Of a stretch of DNA of 64,000 nucleotides, positions 59,101-64,000 are shown one piece after another. The position numbers and the translations under genes were made by a program. Below the pieces are notes generated by a model. It was not told the DNA's origin. It searched no databases and was given only the letters and a program-made list of their open reading frames with translations. This DNA is from Colletotrichum lupini (lineage: Eukaryota; Ascomycota; Sordariomycetes; Glomerellales; Glomerellaceae), in assembly GCF_023278565.1 (NCBI RefSeq), contig NC_064680.1, forward strand, positions 558,001-622,000, read 5' to 3'. Position 1 is the first letter of the stretch. Each line of letters opens with the position of its first letter.

Positions 59101-60336
59101 TGCGCTTCTTAATAATAAAAAAGGATAATATACTTATAAAAAAGAGAGCGCTACTTATAATAGCCTTAGTAAGGGCCTAGGCTATTAGCCGCAAAACGAC
59201 TAGTATATTAATATACCCTTTAGCTAAACGGCCGTTAAAATAATACGTATACCGGCTACTATTTCTTATAAAATAACGACTACTATCCTTAGTATCGGTA
59301 TACTAAAGGGCTACCTTAAGATAGGGTAAGTACTAGATCTCCCGTTCTTTAAAAGCCTCTCTTTTAAGCTTTTTAAAGACTAAGTATATATTAAATAAGC
59401 CTAGAATAGTAAAAAGAACTATACTTACCGCGGGGGGTACCTTAGCCTCTTAGTATTCTCTTTTACTTCTTATTACCCTTTTAAAAAAAGCTAGCCTTAC
59501 GTTTTTTAAACCTTAGAATAATATTAAATATAAACTCCTAAGATAATAAGTATATAATATACCTTTTTTAAAGGGCTTATTATCTGAACTAGTCTTATTT
59601 TTATTTTTAAACTCCGAGGAGGGGATAAGTAAAAGCCTATTAGAGCTCTTATTATTACTATTTACCTTATTATTACTCTTATTATAGCCGCTAAGGAGAG
59701 CCTCGAACTTAATAAAGTCCTTAGCGTCTTAATTAGTAGCCTCGATATCCTCTTAGCTAAAGAGGGAGAGCTCGGTAGCCGGGCTTTAATAAGTAAATAG
59801 GAGGTCGCGGGGGGGAGTAACGACCTAAAGGGGCTTATTAATATTATTACCTATTTAAACTCTTAGTAAACTATATAATACGTATATAAGAAGTATTATA
59901 AAAATTGCGCAAAACTTACTATTACTTCTAAATATATTAAATATTTATATTTAAAATAAAATTAGTAAACAATTCGATAGTATAAGCGCGCGCGCGCAGT
60001 AGATAGGGGCACTTATAATAATTACGAGAAGTTAAAAAGAAAAAGAAAAATAATAGCTAAGTAACGCCGCGAGAATTTAAATATATATAAAGCGGCTAGG
60101 TAGCCTCGCCCTTAGTAATTTATATATTAAAAGTAGTAGAATACGCGCTATTCTAAGTTAGGATTCTATTTACTTTAAATAAAGGGATATATTTATAACA
60201 AACGTAGCTTAAAAGACGCGTATCCCTTACGCTTAATTTTCCTTTATTTACATTCGACTAAATTAGGCCTTTATAAGAGCATTTAGAGATTCTATCTTAG
60301 GCATAATAGCTCCCTAGCGGTAGTAATTAGGGGGTG

Positions 60337-60513
60337 TGCTACGTAATAGGGATAGTAATCGTACCTTATAAAGTGCCCGTTACGTGCTAAATCACGTGTC
60401 TATCTTAGATATCGTATATATAGACCTTCTCCTTTTGTCTATTTCTACTTTGATAGTTAAGCCACTTTTACTACACTCCGTATGCCCATTGCTGCGTGCC
60501 ATAACTCGTGACA
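60337..60513 (+). repeat. 3' LTR of copia-2
   Basis: 177 bp, ending CGTGACA. Here the inner half is RIP-converted and the last ~75 bp are nearly unmutated, mirroring the 5' LTR. A G-rich tract (AATTAGGGGG) just before it is the likely polypurine tract. Confidence 0.93.
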
Positions 60514-60518
60514 AAAGT

Positions 60519-61082
60519 CCCGGCTTGGCATTTATTATAAGAGAAGTGGACCTCATGTCTTGATATTCTATGGCACTCTACCACATACGCTATTGCATTT
60601 AGGCACGGGATCCCAAATGCAATCCACGTTTGGAGAATCATCCACCTAGGATGCCAGAGTAACAATCTCGAACTCTTCCCAGGTACCAACTCCCTTGCTA
60701 GGTGCTCAGAATTTATATAGGTGATCTCTGATTCGTCTACGGGGTAGCGAAATTTCCATGTTTATCAGATCAGTGGATGATGGTAACATGGCCGGATGGA
60801 ATGATATGAAGCCCATCCAACTTAGTCATCTTGACTGACTGGTTTTCCCTTGGCTTAGGTGTGGCCTACAATGATTGCTTTTAGTACTAATTCCTTTTAT
60901 TGCAACATCAGATGACGAGGTAGAAGTTCTCGTGAATAACGCCTGAAGAGTTCACCGTGTGACACCGAACACGCGACATAACAAGCGAAAGCACCGTCAA
61001 CACCCTTTTATTCTAGAATGTACAAAGAACGAAACTTATTTTACAAGACCTAGCATCAATCCCTCATGCCGTGGCTTAACAC
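60519..61082. other. Spacer right of copia-2
   Basis: About 0.56 kb of ordinary sequence between copia-2 and the decayed oxidase. No gene recognised. Confidence 0.4.
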
Positions 61083-62078
61083 TCAGTGTCCCAGCTTGTA
61101 TCCATCCCAATTAAGAATGGTAAAGACACCCTCAGGACCATACTTTGCTCGGATCTGTCTAAGTTTCTCGACATTCTTGAAGGGAATTCCAAGCCGGGGA
61201 TTCTGAGTCTCGGATGCATCACCCATATAGATGAAGTCACTGGCCAAACCGCTCTGGTGGTTCACAGAGCGATGGTAGTCCCCGAACTTAGCTGCCCATC
61301 CTGAGACTGAATGAGTTCAAAATGGTTAGAGAAGATGAATCGACTGTTAGGGGCGACGTGAGAGATCATTCCAGAAACGTACCTAGGATATCATCTTCGG
61401 GATGAGCCCAGCCAGTAGAGGTTTGCTCAAATATGACCGTGTAAATGTGGTGCGTGGAAAAGCATGTGAAGCAAAAGGGGTAACGTACCGACAAAGAACT
61501 CCTTATCATCCAAGCCCCAAATATTTCTGATTCCATTATGCTTAGCCACAGATTGCGCGCTCTTAGGCATAATGTTCATGACAAACGTAGGGTAGAGCCC
61601 CTCGACGTCCGACAACTTGGAGACGGACTCTTTCCAAGCCAAGTAGATGTCGTACAGGCGCTTAGCATCTGGACGCATGGTTCCGTGAAAATACTGTGCT
61701 CTTGAAATTGTTAATAGCCATGAGCCCGATGCTGACTTGGTCGTCGTGTTGTAAGAGATGGTGATAACTGCGCCAGCGCCGATGGAAGGATCATCGTTCG
61801 ATGCCAAGTGACATGACGCCTCGATGAATTGCTCAATCTGGTCTTCTGAGAAACTCTGAATCGTGGAGCTGATCTGTGGGATCTTGTAAGCTTGCACAAG
61901 AAACCTAGTGACGATGCCAAAGTTCAAGGCGCCCGCCGCCTTTGAGCGCCCAGAATAGGTCAGGATTCGACTACTTGGAGGCAACGACCTGTGTTCCGTT
62001 ACCCAAAACAACATCATAAGAAATGACATTATCCGTCGCATATCCGTATTTGTTCTTAAGGTAGTGCCACCCCCCAAT
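61083..62078 (-). pseudogene. FAD-linked oxidase (berberine-bridge type), decayed
   Basis: Reading the minus strand from 62078 gives the FAD-binding part GGWHYLKNKYGYATDNVISY and VVLGNGTQVVASK, then a TAG stop (61971-61973), NPDLFWALKGGG and a frameshift near 61935. The next frame continues NFGIVTRFLVQAYKIPQIS and FSEDQIEQFIEASCHLASND. After what looks like an internal deletion it reads RPDAKRLYDIYLAWKESVSK. The C-terminal berberine-like end, SDFIYMGDASETQNPRLGIP to FTILNWDGYKLGH, is intact and stops at 61083. Introns with GTACGT donors separate the last parts; one acceptor near 61430 seems lost. Intact relatives are secreted flavin oxidases acting on sugars, alkaloids or polyketides. The N-terminal part beyond 62078 cannot be traced. 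Confidence 0.7.
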
Positions 62079-62952
62079 GAGCGTGAGACAGAGACTTGTT
62101 TCTTGTCTGAAGAACACCCATGGAGCTCAGCATGAGGGAAGTTTGTTGATATCCTTCACGGGAGCTCCTCTGTGAATTGTTTCGAGAAAAAAAAGCCAAC
62201 CTCCTTCACTCGCGTGTTGTTTTTCTTTGTGTACTGTGTGGTTGTGTCAGGAAACCGCCCGAAGATCTCGTGTGGCTATTCTACATCCTTCGAACAGATT
62301 GAGCACTCGGATAACCTTCCCGCCCAGTCGAACTTTTTTCCTAGAAACAGGATGACTGTATACAGGAGACGATGACGATTTTGTTTAGTTCTTCCATGTA
62401 CCGTACGACAGTGAGCTCGGTTTCATGATCGCCATCGCGGGCACATATTTTGCGATAAAAGTCCTTTCGGCGACTTAAGTTGTGGGTCATGGAGATGCCA
62501 GAGCCATTCGCTCGATGCTGCTTCACAGATGCAGCGCTTTGAGTTGTACGGCTTATACCCAGACCTTGACTTGACAATTGACGATGTTCTTGCCAACGCA
62601 ACGTTCAGAGAGGCCAACGCATGTACGCAGAAAGGGATCAAAAACAATTTTGTCAACCTGCTTTTTAAGATCCATTTATCCCGGTAGCACGTTATCCGCC
62701 TTCGAGGACCTTGTCGCGATAGGTCTCAGGGGTCGGTGAATGTAGTGTGTGGTCGAGAAGAGATGAATGCGACATTCATCCTTATTCATCACGTGAACTC
62801 TGGAGAATTGCACTGAAGATATGACGTACTGAGGTAGAGTGGTATAATTGATGAGGATTGATAGAGGGCCAGCCAAGGCGGGGGTACTGAGATGGAACGT
62901 CTCAAGACCCATTCCGATCCACCACGATCTATATTTTAGCAAAAAGATCTCG
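62079..62952. other. Region upstream of the decayed oxidase
   Basis: About 0.9 kb where the N-terminal part of the oxidase would be expected. Short frames exist but I see no recognisable oxidase sequence; it may have decayed or been deleted. Confidence 0.4.
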
Positions 62953-62956
62953 AAAA
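62953..62956 (-). terminator. Pol III T-tract terminator of the second 5S gene
   Basis: TTTT on the minus strand immediately after the 5S 3' end at 62957, with a further T-run a few bases on. Confidence 0.7.
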
Positions 62957-63075
62957 ACATACAACACCCGGTATTCGCTGGTCGTCACCGACCCAACTAC
63001 TGATCGGGCCCTCATCGGCTTGTCTATGGGAGAGCGGACGGGATCCCGAATTCTCCAATGGGTATGGTCGTATGT
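62957..63075 (-). rRNA. 5S ribosomal RNA, copy 2
   Basis: A second 119-nt 5S gene on the minus strand. It starts ACATACGACCATACC, has the same GGGATCCCGTCCGCTCTCCC core, contains GTAGTTGGGTCGGTGACGAC and ends GGTGTTGTATGT. By my count it differs from copy 1 at 19 of 119 positions without length change, and one difference in the closing helix is compensated on the other strand. It sits between a pseudogene and a methyltransferase gene, as expected for dispersed fungal 5S genes. Confidence 0.95.
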
Positions 63076-63526
63076 GAAGGTATCGTGAGCTTTTGCAACT
63101 GAAGTCGCATTGCAGGTGAGGTGTGGACTTAGAGGCTTCTCCTTGTTAACAATATCGACTCTCGTCTTGCGAACAAGTTGATAGGGTTTGTATATGACTT
63201 CTGTGTCGCATATTTCATCTCTTCAGACTGGTGCTAGGTGCGAGTACCACACATCACTGGACTATTAAAGTATTTGGACGGGAGACTACCGTAAAGTCCT
63301 CTTGGCCGCTTGGAGTGAATTTTATGTATCAGCATCCAAAACTGCTCCAAGAGTGTGTATGTAATTTGTCGAGGGTTCTGGATTGCAGTGTCTAGGGTGG
63401 AGAACTGAATGCTTTCGTAATTGCACTGTCCATCCATTCCTCTAGCTGATTTATTTATTGATACAGAATTACAAGCCACTACGCACTTCGCCCTCGTATT
63501 ATTTCGAAAATGTCGACTTTCTCCCT
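63076..63526. other. Intergenic region
   Basis: About 0.45 kb between the 5S gene and the 3' end of the methyltransferase; nothing recognised. Confidence 0.4.
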
Positions 63527-64000
63527 TTACGATCTTTCATCGTAGGTCTTTCGCAATGAAACCAGATTCTCAACCTTCGTCCAATCCATTTCCTCTAGTT
63601 CAGTCTGTATTTGTTCCACCTCATCAGGTCTACGTGCGTAGACAAGATGACTAAGGCTTGTGTTAGCTCTCTCTAATTCAAACCAGATATGGGGGTCATT
63701 CTCGCAATGAGGACTTACAGGTGGAAGAAGGCCTGCAGACTGGGGTCTCTAAGAGCTTGACGCATCTCAGCTACAAAGACGACGATCCTGGGATACGCCC
63801 ATCCCAGGACCTCCTTGAGCAAGAATAGAGCAAATCCCTCAAGTGACTGGTCATTATAGAGCAAGTTGCACTGCCCAACTTCCTTCAGCTTCGGATCCTT
63901 AGGCCAAGCACCAATGGGAATAGAGAATCTCTTTTCCACTATGTCAACGTAGCCAATTGCGTCAAGAGCTCTGGCAATGCTGTGATTCTGGGTTTGGGCC
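63527..64000 (-). CDS. LaeA-like SAM-dependent methyltransferase, C-terminal part (5' end off window)
   Basis: Two exons are visible: 64000-63719 (continuing beyond the window) and 63650-63527, joined by a 68-bp GT-AG intron with a GCTAACA branch site. The readable part starts ARALDAIGYVDIVEKRFSIP and continues IGAWPKDPKLKEVGQCNLLY. It then reads GFALFLLKEVLGWAYPRIVV and MRQALRDPSLQAFFHLHLVY. The block PIGAWPKDPKLKEVG and the later AEMRQALRDP helix are characteristic of the C-terminal half of fungal LaeA-like / TAM-type methyltransferases, where Y-G-R-K-P-like endings (here YARRP) are usual. It carries about 30 further residues after that point. The SAM-binding motifs lie outside the window. 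Relatives regulate or tailor secondary metabolism; the specific role is unknown. Confidence 0.8.

Larger units (their letters stand above)
52935..60513 (+). mobile_element. Complete Ty1/copia LTR retrotransposon, RIP-degraded (copia-2)
   Basis: The element is 7579 bp with 177-bp LTRs and a perfect target duplication AAAGT (52930-52934 and 60514-60518). On the plus strand, decayed domains appear in copia order. A gag-like region lies around 53.3-54.5 kb. The integrase is at about 55.3-56.1 kb (TKAYKIRLFINLPTNL, IFIYNITLWEANKGDSPI). Reverse transcriptase is at about 57.2-57.8 kb, with INAFLNVLLKSEKLVI and the active-site block LVFYVDNFIIL, in which the second Asp of YVDD has become Asn as expected from a G-to-A change. 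RNase H follows at about 58.2-58.5 kb (TETKLLYFKETI). A run of about 1.8 kb between RNase H and the 3' LTR has no recognisable domain. Stops are frequent and CpA/TpG almost absent, so the element is dead. Confidence 0.93.

Noticed and set aside
42974..60336. AT-rich blocks considered as centromere, mitochondrial insertion or bacterial DNA
   Set aside because: Paired equal-length LTRs, target duplications and decayed copia domains explain both blocks. The dinucleotide pattern is that of RIP.
1..64000. CRISPR arrays, operons, ribosome binding sites, riboswitches
   Set aside because: None seen, and not expected in a fungal nuclear genome.

Overview
The window looks like nuclear DNA of a filamentous ascomycete, probably a Sordariomycete. 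The protein genes have short introns (about 54-156 bp) with CTRAC-like branch points. There are two dispersed single-copy 5S rRNA genes. Gene content is typical of plant-associated fungi (GH6 cellulase, CE16 esterase, siderophore transporter, LaeA-like methyltransferase). Two AT-rich blocks carry the footprint of repeat-induced point mutation (RIP): CpA and TpG are nearly absent and TpA is abundant.

Layout. 1-22 kb is a normal gene-dense arm: a 3'-truncated disordered protein (-), MTC1 (+), NAD malic enzyme (+), a 5S rRNA (-), a type-B carboxylesterase (-), an allantoate-permease-type MFS transporter (+), ribosomal protein eS21 (-), SLX4 (+) and a NUDT19-like Nudix hydrolase (+). 22.2-27.2 kb has no conventional gene, but I find two intron-containing mini-genes there (30 and 47 codons) with matching promoter architecture and a related peptide motif. 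These are the best candidate for something undescribed. 27.2-42.6 kb holds an unrecognised protein (-), a glycine-rich DUF1399 protein (-), a siderophore-type MFS transporter (-), a GH6 cellulase (+) next to a CE16-type esterase (+), and an F-box-like protein (-).

42.7-60.5 kb is repeat-derived. A complete RIP-degraded Ty1/copia element lies on the minus strand (42769-50191, 205-bp LTRs). It is followed by a solo LTR of a related family that is not RIP-mutated (50732-50942), a broken sialidase-like gene, and a second complete RIP-degraded copia element on the plus strand (52935-60513, 177-bp LTRs). All three LTR insertions have recognisable 5-bp target duplications. 60.5-64 kb holds a decayed FAD-linked oxidase, a second 5S rRNA gene and the 3' end of a LaeA-like methyltransferase.

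How it fits together. The arm combines housekeeping functions (translation, DNA repair, central carbon metabolism) with nutrient acquisition (nitrogen, iron, plant polysaccharide). RIP damage appears to have leaked from the transposons into the sialidase-like gene. Mutation density also falls off within the outer halves of the LTRs. All functional names rest on sequence motifs read by eye; no database search was run.
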